Assembly (NCBI RefSeq): GCF_004217095.1
Contig: NZ_SHKO01000001.1
Location: 2,034,234 to 2,098,233 of the forward strand
DNA from: Advenella incenata
GTDB lineage: Bacteria; Pseudomonadota; Gammaproteobacteria; Burkholderiales; Burkholderiaceae_B
Reading direction: 5' to 3'
Length of the DNA: 64,000 bases
Shown in pieces: positions 10,201 through 16,690 of this stretch. The notes under the pieces were generated by a model. It had not been told where the DNA came from and searched no databases. It worked only from the letters and a program-made list of their open reading frames with translations. The number at the start of each line of letters is the position of its first letter. Position 1 is the stretch's first letter. The position numbers were made by a program, and so were the translations under genes.

Positions 10201-10327
10201 GCTGGGGGGCCTGATTACCTCCACGTTTCTGAGCCTGCTGGTGATTCCGGCAGTGTTCCTGATTGTGGATGATGTGAGTGGTTTTTTCCGGCGCCATACT
10301 GGCAAATTGTTCAATGATCCGGAATGA
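7259..10327 (+). CDS. RND efflux permease (AcrB/HAE1 superfamily)
   Basis: A 1022-residue inner-membrane proton-driven exporter with two repeats of six helices and two large periplasmic loops. Proton-relay residues are present: paired Asp in GILVDDAIVEVEN (TM4) and Lys in GIATKNSILLVEY (TM10). It is translationally adjacent to the adaptor, so the two form a tripartite pump with an outer-membrane factor encoded elsewhere. The sequence resembles hydrophobe/amphiphile exporters more than metal exporters, but the substrate is not predictable. No regulator gene lies next to the pair. Confidence 0.93.
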   Translation: MNVSAWSIKNPLPACMLFVLLTLMGLYSFHAMRIQNFPDIDLPTVVVTTVLEGATPSQLENDVARKIEDNLATVQGIDHVFSTLQDGVATITAQFELEKPIQEAVDDVRSSVASVRNDLPANTEEPIVTKLDLAQQPILAFTVSSTRRDVTDVSWLVDNTIARKLLTVSGVGKVSRVGGRDRQVRVDMDPVLLQGLGATVADVSRQLKSVQQEQSGGKAELGLQKQPIRTLGAVKSAAELDDLRIPLSNGKVITLGEVATVRDSFADPTTAAFLDGKPVVAFEVARSRGAGEVDVGRGVMQALEQIKAQYPDLTFRTAFDMVEPVQSEYDGAMTMLYEGALLAVLAVWLFLRDIRATLVSAVALPLSIIPAFVGMYFFGFTINGVTLLALSLVVGILVDDAIVEVENIVRHLQSGKSPYRAAMEAADEIGLAVVATTFTLIAVFLPTAFMSGIAGKFFKQFGWTAAMAVFASLVVARMLTPMMCAYILKGKKQVPKDPAWMRLYMKWVDRSLRHRWVTVFIAGLFFVGSIVVIPLLPTGFMPADDLSQTQVYVEMQPGTPLAQTEKTAERVRQLVMENPSVRSVYTSIGGGAAGGDPFAGGQTQEERKATLTVLLQPRNERAVKQEIEADIRRRLEVVPGVRLKVGLGGSGEKYMLVLSSEQPDVLMQTALQVGRQLRSIAGLGNISSSASLIRPEIEVHPRFDDAAQLGVTSAAMADTLRVATAGDFEVALSKLNLDQRQIPIVVALEKWAIKDLDFIENLRVPGANGPVPLSSVADVRLGGGPAVINRYDRARNITFEIELSGIALGDVVKQVRQLPAMKSLPASVSVIDIGDAEVMEELFQSFGLAIVIGIVCIYIVLVLLFKQFLQPLTILAALPLSLGGAFVGLLLADKSFSMPSLIGLIMLMGIATKNSILLVEYAILAIKEKGMTRLEALTDACHKRARPILMTTLAMGAGMVPLAVGWGAADPAFRSPMAIAVLGGLITSTFLSLLVIPAVFLIVDDVSGFFRRHTGKLFNDPE

Positions 10328-10479
10328 GATGTGGCAGCCGCGGCGCATGTCGCGCTCGCACCGTGCTAACGCAGCCTGCTGGCGTGTCTTCGCACGGCTA
10401 GCAGCAGGTACAACGGCGCAGGCACCTGCCAGTGCGAGCAAAGGACAATACGATAGGTGGGTGAAATGGTGACCGTACA

Positions 10480-11448
10480 ATGAAAATTGTGCTTTTCGGC
10501 AAAACCGGCCAGGTGGGACAGGCGCTGCAATCTGCGCTGGCGCCGCTGGGACAGGTTATCGCGCCAGGCAGGCCACAGCACGGGGCCGGCCTGACCGCAG
10601 TGCCGCTCGAGGTGGCCAGCCCGCATGGACCGTGGCAGGCGGATTTGCTGGACCCGGCGCTGTTGTTCGAGCGCACGCTTGCCTTCTCGCCGGATGTGAT
10701 TGTGAATGCCGCTGCCTACACAGCCGTAGATGAGGCCGAGCAAAATCAGGCCACCGCCATGGTCGTCAACGCCCAAGCGCCTGCTGCATTGGCGCGGGCA
10801 GCGGCCCAATGCGGCGCCCTGTTGGTTCATTATTCCACTGATTACGTTTTTGACGGCATGGGAACGCGGCCCTGGATCGAAGCTGATGTGGCCAGGCCGA
10901 TCAATATTTACGGACGTAGCAAACTGGCTGCAGACCAGGCCATCATGCACAGTGGCTGCAGGCACCTGATCTTTCGCACCAGTTGGGTATATGGCCGCCA
11001 GGGCAGGGGCTTTCTGCAGCAGATGATGCAACTGGCCATGCGTCGTCATTGCTTGCGCGTGGTAAACGATCAGATTGGCGCGCCGACCAGCGCATGCCTG
11101 ATCGCCGATATTACTGCGGCGGCAATTGATAAATATCGTAGCCATCCGGCGGCAATTGAAGATGGTTTATATCATTTGGCCGCCAGCGGACAGACCAGTT
11201 GGTTTGATTATGCCTGCCATATTTTTGCACGCATGCGGGCCAATGGGCTGGATCTGGCACTCGATCGCGTCGTACCGGTAAGTGCGCTGGAATACGGCAG
11301 CCCTGCGCGACGGCCTTTGAATAGCAGGTTGGACACCGGTAAGCTGAGCGGTGCCCTTGGCCTGTCGTTGCCCAGCTGGCAGCAGGGCGTTGATGCAACT
11401 GTGGACGCGCTATGCGAAGGCGGCAAAGATGGTCATATTCTATCTTGA
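10480..11448 (+). CDS. rfbD: dTDP-4-dehydrorhamnose reductase (RmlD/RfbD family)
   Basis: A 322-residue NAD(P)-dependent short-chain reductase of the RmlD substrate-binding family. It has the nucleotide-binding motif GKTGQVGQAL at the N-terminus, the STDYVFDG strand and the catalytic Y-x-x-x-K in YGRSKLAAD. RmlD makes dTDP-L-rhamnose, an O-antigen precursor. rmlA, rmlB and rmlC are not in this window, so the gene is isolated from its usual operon. Its last nine bases overlap the 3' end of the convergent gene. Confidence 0.85.
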   Translation: MKIVLFGKTGQVGQALQSALAPLGQVIAPGRPQHGAGLTAVPLEVASPHGPWQADLLDPALLFERTLAFSPDVIVNAAAYTAVDEAEQNQATAMVVNAQAPAALARAAAQCGALLVHYSTDYVFDGMGTRPWIEADVARPINIYGRSKLAADQAIMHSGCRHLIFRTSWVYGRQGRGFLQQMMQLAMRRHCLRVVNDQIGAPTSACLIADITAAAIDKYRSHPAAIEDGLYHLAASGQTSWFDYACHIFARMRANGLDLALDRVVPVSALEYGSPARRPLNSRLDTGKLSGALGLSLPSWQQGVDATVDALCEGGKDGHILS

Positions 11449-12231
11449 TGCAGGACCTGCAATAGCTGGTTTCAGATCGTAGAAAATCTTGCTCGCGTCA
11501 ATAAATTTGTACAGCATGCTCTCGACACAGACCGCCTGGCCCTGCTGGTTCAGCGCCTGCATGGACTCGAGCATTTCCTGCAATAAAGCAATAAAAGACG
11601 GCACCAGCGTCGTATCCATGCTCCAGTAGTTATTGGCAAACTGCAAGGCCAGCGCACCGTCGGCATTGGCGGCCAGTGTGGCGTTGGGAAACACGTAGCG
11701 CCCCTGGGCTCTGTCGGCAAAGTGCACGGTATCGGTCAGCGCTGACGTCAGTTGCACACCGGGCGACATTTTGAATACTCTTTTGAACGGTTTGTACAGC
11801 TCGTGGTGTTGCCCGACTTGCAGAAACCATTGCAGGCAGGTCAGTTCACTGAAGGCGGCAATCGCCTGATTGCTGCCCAGATTGTGGTCAAAGGCCTGAA
11901 TCTGTTCATTGCCGGCGTAACTCATGAGATAGTCCACCTGCTCAATCAATGCATCATGCTGTGGCTGAGACAAGGGATAGGCAGAATACTCCACGAGTGC
12001 GATGCGCGAGCCGGGTGCGTGGGTATTGATGCTGGCGATTGTAGCCAGCAGATTGTCATAGCGCTGCGCTGACTGACCGCCGGCTTGTGCCTGGCTGTTA
12101 CCATGCGCGAGCTCGCCCGATGCGCCGTTGCCGGCCGGGTGACCGGTTTGCTGCTGGTCTGCGCTGCCCGCATAAGGCGCGTTGGTGGCGCTGGTAATAA
12201 TGAAAAGCGCGTTTGTGCTAGTATCTGTCAT
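11440..12231 (-). CDS. Hypothetical protein, unknown function
   Basis: A 263-residue soluble protein I do not recognise. After about 20 residues comes a low-complexity linker rich in Gln, Gly, Ala and Ser (about residues 22-58), then a globular region with RIALVEYSAYPLSQPQHDAL and YWSMDTTLVPSFIALLQEM. There is no signal peptide or membrane helix. The rich composition of ordered hydrophobic strands supports a real gene, and it fills the space between its neighbours. The stop overlaps the convergent rfbD by nine bases. Confidence 0.7.
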   Translation of the reverse strand: MTDTSTNALFIITSATNAPYAGSADQQQTGHPAGNGASGELAHGNSQAQAGGQSAQRYDNLLATIASINTHAPGSRIALVEYSAYPLSQPQHDALIEQVDYLMSYAGNEQIQAFDHNLGSNQAIAAFSELTCLQWFLQVGQHHELYKPFKRVFKMSPGVQLTSALTDTVHFADRAQGRYVFPNATLAANADGALALQFANNYWSMDTTLVPSFIALLQEMLESMQALNQQGQAVCVESMLYKFIDASKIFYDLKPAIAGPASR

Positions 12232-12405
12232 GAGTAGGTGCCCCGGATGCCATTGCCCGGAATAATGCCAAGTAAACCGGCTATTTTAGCAAGTTAAGCA
12301 ACCTTGGGCGGCCTCAAGTGCAACTGCAAGGTAAATGGGGCTACTATCCCGTCAGATTGCTCTCCAGCCTGCGCTTTTGACGACACCCTCGGAATTTTTT
12401 TATAT

Positions 12406-12957
12406 ATGAACGACATCAGCCAGATCGAAAATCGTGTGCGCCGCTGGCTTGAAAGAGCAGTTATTGGCCTCAATCTTTGTCCTTTCGCCAAAAGCGTCTA
12501 TGTGAAAGACCAGGTGCGGATTGCCATTTGCCAGGCGCAGGACAGACACGCGCTAACGGCGCAGCTTTATGAGGAATTACAGTTGCTGGCGAGCACGCCG
12601 GCGCAGCAGACAGACACGACACTGCTGGTGGTGCCCTGTATGTTCGAGCAGTTCAGTGACTTTAACGACTATCTGGATATTGCCGAAGCGGTGCTCGATG
12701 AACTGGAACTGGTCGGTGAAATACAGCTTGCCAGTTTTCATCCTTTTTACCAGTTCGCCAATACCGAGCCAGACGATCTGAGCAACTATACCAACCGCGC
12801 ACCATATCCCATTTTGCATCTGTTGCGCGAAGACAGCCTGGATAAGGCGGCGGAGCAGTACCCGGATGCCAGTGTGATTTTCCAGCGCAATGTCGCGGTG
12901 GTCCAGGAGCTGGGTGTCGATGGCTGGCGCCGACTGTTGCAGGATGATCAGGAGTAA
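12406..12957 (+). CDS. DUF1415 family protein
   Basis: A 183-residue cytoplasmic protein starting MNDISQIENRVRRWLERA. The family motif GLNLCPFAKSVY and the later HPFYQFANTEPDD, followed by NRAPYPILHLLRE, match DUF1415 proteins as I remember them. The frame extends 34 codons upstream of this ATG, but the extra residues do not look like the family, so the internal ATG is preferred. Function is unknown; conserved Cys and His/Asp residues hint at a metal or redox role, which is only a guess. Confidence 0.85.
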   Translation: MNDISQIENRVRRWLERAVIGLNLCPFAKSVYVKDQVRIAICQAQDRHALTAQLYEELQLLASTPAQQTDTTLLVVPCMFEQFSDFNDYLDIAEAVLDELELVGEIQLASFHPFYQFANTEPDDLSNYTNRAPYPILHLLREDSLDKAAEQYPDASVIFQRNVAVVQELGVDGWRRLLQDDQE

Positions 12958-12995
12958 CCTGTTGAAATGCAATAGCTTTTCTAGTGGTTGTAGTA

Positions 12996-13025
12996 TTGTG
13001 AATTGCCCATAGTTTGTGGTATTAT
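12996..13025 (+). promoter_or_regulatory. Probable sigma-70 promoter of the tmRNA gene
   Basis: A -35 TTGTGA, an 18-base spacer and a -10 TATTAT; the expected start is near 13032, just before the tmRNA acceptor piece. Confidence 0.45.
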
Positions 13026-13031
13026 GTAATC

Positions 13032-13309
13032 TAAGCTGTATATCTGGTTGACTGAATGTTTTCTGGACGCGGGTTCGACTCCCGCCGTCTCCACCAACAG
13101 TGTATTTGCTGCTGCATCCGCAAGGCGGATTCAAGTATGCTGCTGATGGGGACGCCATGGTTTCGACAGGAAAAGATAGGAAGATCGGCAGCCGGTAGGC
13201 GATGACCGTAAATCAAGCAAAACCTTTAAATGCAAATGACGAAAGTTACGCATTAGCAGCCTAATATTGGCTAGCTAGGAGCTTTATCCACTTGGCAACA
13301 GAACGGATA
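13032..13309 (+). ncRNA. ssrA: Two-piece (circularly permuted) tmRNA
   Basis: The tRNA-like 3' part comes first: a T arm with GGGTTCGACTCCC and the 3' acceptor strand CGTCTCC-A-CCA end at about 13096. After a spacer of about 50 bases the 5' part begins at 13149 with GGGGACGCC. GGGGACG pairs with CGTCTCC over seven bases, including a G-U at the third pair, the alanine identity element. The tag reading frame 13232-13264 encodes ANDESYALAA followed by TAA. This order fits the permuted betaproteobacterial tmRNA, which is processed into two RNAs held together by base pairing. It rescues stalled ribosomes with SmpB. Exact mature ends are estimates. Confidence 0.9.
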
Positions 13310-13337
13310 AAAAAGGGAGCTTCGGCTCCCTTTTTCA
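13310..13337 (+). terminator. Terminator of ssrA
   Basis: An 11-bp stem AAAAAGGGAGC/GCTCCCTTTTT closed by a TTCG tetraloop. Bidirectional in appearance. Confidence 0.9.
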
Positions 13338-13450
13338 TTGCGTGGCTAATGTGCGTGTCATTACTGGCGGTTGCCTGTCATGGCGAAGCGGTGCATTAGA
13401 ATCTGCTCCATTATAGGGAGTGCATCCCCTTCATGCCGGATACCTGTTCT

Positions 13451-14047
13451 CTAGCGGATTTCGTAAAGATAAAGCTCAACCCGCCGGTTTACGGCGCGTC
13501 CCTGCGCAGTGGTGTTGCTCATCAGCGGGTCAATTGACCCCCGGCCTTCGAGCTCGATCAGCACACTTTTCACATTGCGTTGAATCAGATAATTGGCCAC
13601 GGCGGTGGCCCGAGTGATCGAGAGTGTCTGATTGGTAACCGAGTCACCTTGAGAGTCTGAATGTCCGACTACCTTGATACGCAAGTAGGGCGACTGGGTG
13701 AATGCGCCTGCCACCGCGTTGAGCACCGGTTTCATCTTGTTGTTCAGGCGCGCGCTGCCGCCACGAAAGGTCGTTCCTCCGGGTAAAATCACGCGCAGGC
13801 TGCCATCGCGCACGCGGTTGACCTGGATGCCCAGATTTTGCGTATCGGAGGCGCGAATCTGCCCGATCAGTTCGTTCCAGTTGCTTGGCGTGGTCACACT
13901 ACGCTGTGTCACTGGAAGCCCGCTGGTGTCAACGGCAATGCCACCGCCCGGATTGTCCGCGCCGCCATTGCCGAACGAAGCGCAGGCCGTTAGCAGTAAT
14001 CCGGCCGTGGCAATCACCGTGGCCCGTGTAAACGCGCTCAGTTTCAT
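13451..14047 (-). CDS. OmpA-family lipoprotein
   Basis: A 198-residue outer-membrane lipoprotein. The start ATG at 14047 has AGGAAAA before it. A signal peptide ends in the lipobox LLTAC (lipidated Cys22). The C-terminal half is an OmpA-like peptidoglycan-binding domain (VVGHSDSQGDSVTNQTLSITRA, LEGRGSIDPLMSN, RRVELYLYEI), which binds diaminopimelate in the wall. The start codon overlaps the gph stop as ATGA, so translation is coupled to gph and ubiG upstream. No Pal/Tol genes are nearby. Confidence 0.9.
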   Translation of the reverse strand: MKLSAFTRATVIATAGLLLTACASFGNGGADNPGGGIAVDTSGLPVTQRSVTTPSNWNELIGQIRASDTQNLGIQVNRVRDGSLRVILPGGTTFRGGSARLNNKMKPVLNAVAGAFTQSPYLRIKVVGHSDSQGDSVTNQTLSITRATAVANYLIQRNVKSVLIELEGRGSIDPLMSNTTAQGRAVNRRVELYLYEIR

Positions 14048-14727
14048 GATTTTCCTATACTTGCCTGTTCTTTGATTTTTACGACGGCATCCCATACATC
14101 TTCAGGCAGGAGTGCAATTTCGTCCGCATCCCAGGCCTTTACTTCATTGGCATCAACGCAATAGCCATAAGCGGCAGCAACGGTAGGCATGCCAGCTGCC
14201 TTGCCTGCGATGATATCACGTTCATCATCACCCACATAGATACAGGTTTCGGGCGCAACGCCGGCCAGTTTTGCAGCGTGCAGCAGCGGCGCCGGGTGCG
14301 GTTTGGAATAGGCAAGCGTATCGCCGCAGACATTGGCTGCGCTGCGTTCGGTCAGTTGCAGATAATCGAACATGGGCAGCGACAGCGCTTCGGCCTTGTT
14401 GGTTACGATACCCCAGCGCAGGCCTGACTCTTCCAGCTTGCTGAATAACTGCTCAATACCCGGAAAAAGCGTGGTGTTGCGTGTCATGCAGGCGCGGTAG
14501 TCCTCGAGAAATCGCAAGCGCGTCGGTTCGTAGTCTTCGTCGTCCGGGGTAAGCGCCAATGCCACCCGCAACAGTCCGCGCGCCCCCTGGGATGCGACAC
14601 AGCGCAGCATCTCGTAGGGTAGTGGTGGCATTCCCCGATACTGACGTTGCAGATTTGCAGCGTGTGCCAGGTCAGGGGCGCTGTCGGCCAGCGTACCGTC
14701 AAAGTCAAAAAGCACAGTGGTGATCAT
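14044..14727 (-). CDS. gph: Phosphoglycolate phosphatase (HAD family)
   Basis: A 227-residue HAD-superfamily hydrolase. Motif I is [14 protein letters not shown] with the nucleophilic Asp, motif II is in WGIVTNK, and motif III is Lys in SKPHPAP followed by YVGDDERDI. Gph hydrolyses 2-phosphoglycolate from DNA repair and oxygenation side reactions. It overlaps ubiG upstream and the OmpA-like lipoprotein gene downstream by ATGA junctions, an arrangement seen in other betaproteobacteria (ubiG-gph). HAD paralogues overlap in specificity, so the symbol relies partly on context. Confidence 0.88.
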   Translation of the reverse strand: MITTVLFDFDGTLADSAPDLAHAANLQRQYRGMPPLPYEMLRCVASQGARGLLRVALALTPDDEDYEPTRLRFLEDYRACMTRNTTLFPGIEQLFSKLEESGLRWGIVTNKAEALSLPMFDYLQLTERSAANVCGDTLAYSKPHPAPLLHAAKLAGVAPETCIYVGDDERDIIAGKAAGMPTVAAAYGYCVDANEVKAWDADEIALLPEDVWDAVVKIKEQASIGKS

Positions 14728-15449
14728 TTGTAGGTCGCCATCAGATAGTTGACCGATGTGTCGTTGCTCAGGGAGTAGATATCGGTAATGGGGTTATATT
14801 GCATGCCTTTCATGGACATGGGTTCCAGTCCCGCTGCGCGGGCGCTGGTCGCCAGCTCGCTTGGGCGAATAAAGCTGCTATGGGTATGCGTATTGCGTGG
14901 CAGCAGATTAAGCACGTACTCGGCGCCAACGATGGCGAACAGAAAAGATTTGAAATTGCGATTCAGCGTGGAAAAAAATACCAGTCCGCCCGGTTTGGCC
15001 AGGGTGGCGCAGGCGCGGACAATGGAGCCCGGGTCAGGCACATGCTCAAGCATTTCCATGCAGGTCACGATATCGTACTGTTCGGGCCGCTCGCTGGCGA
15101 TCTGCTCTGCACTGATGTTTCGGTATTCCACTTGCACGCCGCTTTCCAGACCGTGCAGGCGAGCTACGTTCAGGGACTTTTGCGCCAGATCTATACCGGT
15201 AACCGATGCGCCGCTGGCAGCCATGCTTTCGGCAAGTATACCGCCGCCGCAGCCGACATCAATGATTGTCTTGCCATCCAGGCCGCCGGCCAGGGACGAG
15301 ATCCATTCCAGGCGCACTGGGTTGATGGCATGCAAGGGCTTGAACTCACTGGTGGGGTCCCACCACTTTGCCGCAAGATCGCCAAATTTATCCAGTTCGG
15401 CCTGACTGGCATTGACGGGCAGGGAAGAGGGCGTGCTGGTCTGTGACAT
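14724..15449 (-). CDS. ubiG: Ubiquinone biosynthesis O-methyltransferase
   Basis: A 241-residue SAM-dependent class I methyltransferase. SAM motif I is [15 protein letters not shown], and the UbiG signatures [20 protein letters not shown] and [10 protein letters not shown] are present, as well as [20 protein letters not shown]. It carries out both O-methylations in ubiquinone synthesis at the inner membrane. It is the first gene of the ubiG-gph-lipoprotein set and lies downstream of the ompA terminator. Confidence 0.95.
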   Translation of the reverse strand: MSQTSTPSSLPVNASQAELDKFGDLAAKWWDPTSEFKPLHAINPVRLEWISSLAGGLDGKTIIDVGCGGGILAESMAASGASVTGIDLAQKSLNVARLHGLESGVQVEYRNISAEQIASERPEQYDIVTCMEMLEHVPDPGSIVRACATLAKPGGLVFFSTLNRNFKSFLFAIVGAEYVLNLLPRNTHTHSSFIRPSELATSARAAGLEPMSMKGMQYNPITDIYSLSNDTSVNYLMATYK

Positions 15450-15579
15450 AGGCAGTGGTGAAAAGTGATACCGTGTGTGTATGAGAGTGATAGTTGCATT
15501 TTACACCACTGGCGATGGATGGGGCGGCAAGCCGCGGCAGTCGGCCCAGACAGCACACCGGGATCAATCGCCAGACGTA

Positions 15580-15628
15580 AAAAAGGCTCCTTACAGGAGC
15601 CCTTTTTACTGCTACTAGGAGCCTTTTT
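15580..15628 (-). terminator. Terminator of ompA with a duplicated arm
   Basis: The hairpin GGCTCC/GGAGCC (15585-15601) is flanked by A and T runs on both sides, so it can stop the minus-strand ompA transcript. A second copy of one arm, AGGAGCCTTTTT, lies at 15617-15628 and could pair as an alternative. Confidence 0.8.
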
Positions 15629-15643
15629 GCAGGAGACGCTGGA

Positions 15644-16204
15644 TTAGCGCCGTGTACCTACGATTTCGATCTCTACGCGACGGTTTTTAGCACGGCCTTC
15701 GCGAGTTGTGTTTGAGGCAACTGGTTGTGTTTCGCCACGGCCGGAAGCAATGATCTGGTCAGCAGGAACACCACGGGAAATCAGGTAGTTCTTGACTGAA
15801 GCAGCACGGCGCTCAGACAGTTTCTGGTTGTAAACATTGGTACCAACAGAATCGGTATGACCAGTAGCGATCAAAGATTCCAGGTTCAATTGAGTAACTT
15901 GCTGGGCAACTTGATCCAGAATGTTACGGCCTTCTGGTTTAAGTGTTGCTTTGTCGAAGTCGAAGAATGTATCAGCGTTGAAGGTTACTTTGTTGGCAAC
16001 GACTTCTGCTTGAGGAGCGCCACAACCTTGAGCTGCGGTTGCGGGTGTCCAGAAATTGTCGCGCCAGCAGTGTTCATTCGTGCCGTTCATCCAGACCAGA
16101 CCGTATGGATTAACCCAGTTATCGACGGTTTGCGCTGATGCTACACCTGACGTTGCGGCTGCAACAACGGCGAATGCCAATGCGAATTTAGAGGGTTTGT
16201 TCAT
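15644..16204 (-). CDS. ompA: OmpA-family outer membrane protein
   Basis: A 186-residue exported protein with a signal peptide (cleavage after GVASA, near residue 24). A short N-terminal segment (VDNWVNPYGLVWMNGTNEHCWRDN) precedes the OmpA_C peptidoglycan-binding domain (FDFDKATLKPEGRNILD, ATGHTDSVG, NRRVEIEIVG). Its length and layout match the small OmpA proteins of Bordetella-type bacteria rather than the 350-residue enterobacterial OmpA with a full beta-barrel. It has a strong ribosome binding site (GAGGAGAAAC) and a near-consensus promoter, consistent with high expression. Two Cys in the N-terminal part could form a disulphide. Confidence 0.93.
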   Translation of the reverse strand: MNKPSKFALAFAVVAAATSGVASAQTVDNWVNPYGLVWMNGTNEHCWRDNFWTPATAAQGCGAPQAEVVANKVTFNADTFFDFDKATLKPEGRNILDQVAQQVTQLNLESLIATGHTDSVGTNVYNQKLSERRAASVKNYLISRGVPADQIIASGRGETQPVASNTTREGRAKNRRVEIEIVGTRR

Positions 16205-16277
16205 GTTTCTCCTCGTTGAGCTTGATAGCTAAAAGTTGACTCGCAGCGAAACCCGCCGCAGATTGAAATTCAGGGTC

Positions 16278-16306
16278 AGTATAGCAACGCTTGGATATGG
16301 ATTCAA
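16278..16306 (-). promoter_or_regulatory. Promoter of ompA
   Basis: On the minus strand a -35 TTGAAT (16301-16306), a 17-base spacer and a -10 TATACT (16278-16283). A leader of about 70 bases follows. Confidence 0.75.
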
Positions 16307-16609
16307 AGGGTTGCACTAGTTTTCCCTTGTTCGTGGTTCAATCTTAAGCGATTTTTGAAGTCTTTGCCGAGACTAAGTCCTACATTTTTAAGGGAACTTT
16401 CCAATATTGTCTCTTATGCACCAAATTTGTTGGATTTCAACCACAAACCGTGTTTCAAATTTGCTGCAAACGCCCGTTGTACGAAGCAAGCACCTGAAAG
16501 AAATGAAAAATTAAAGCCCAATACTTAAAGTAAAGTCTCAAATGTACAAAGTGCTCATAAATGTTCACATTACGCATGTTCTGGTGCGCTGAATAGGCTG
16601 TAACAATGA

Positions 16610-16615
16610 TAGAAT
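16610..16615 (+). promoter_or_regulatory. Possible extended -10 of the gyrA promoter
   Basis: TGA-TAGAAT resembles an extended -10 element. No good -35 lies 17 bases upstream, so the call is tentative. Confidence 0.3.
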
Positions 16616-16690
16616 GACGGATTCGCCCCGCGTGCGAGACCGGAAAACGCCTGCCGGATTTTCTGACGTTGTATCAAATCAAAATAAGTT

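Larger units (their letters stand above)
16205..16690. other. Intergenic region between divergent ompA and gyrA
   Basis: About 486 bases without a gene. It holds the ompA promoter and 5' leader on the minus strand and, near 16610, a possible gyrA promoter. The middle (16320-16560) is AT-rich; I see no further structure. Confidence 0.6.
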
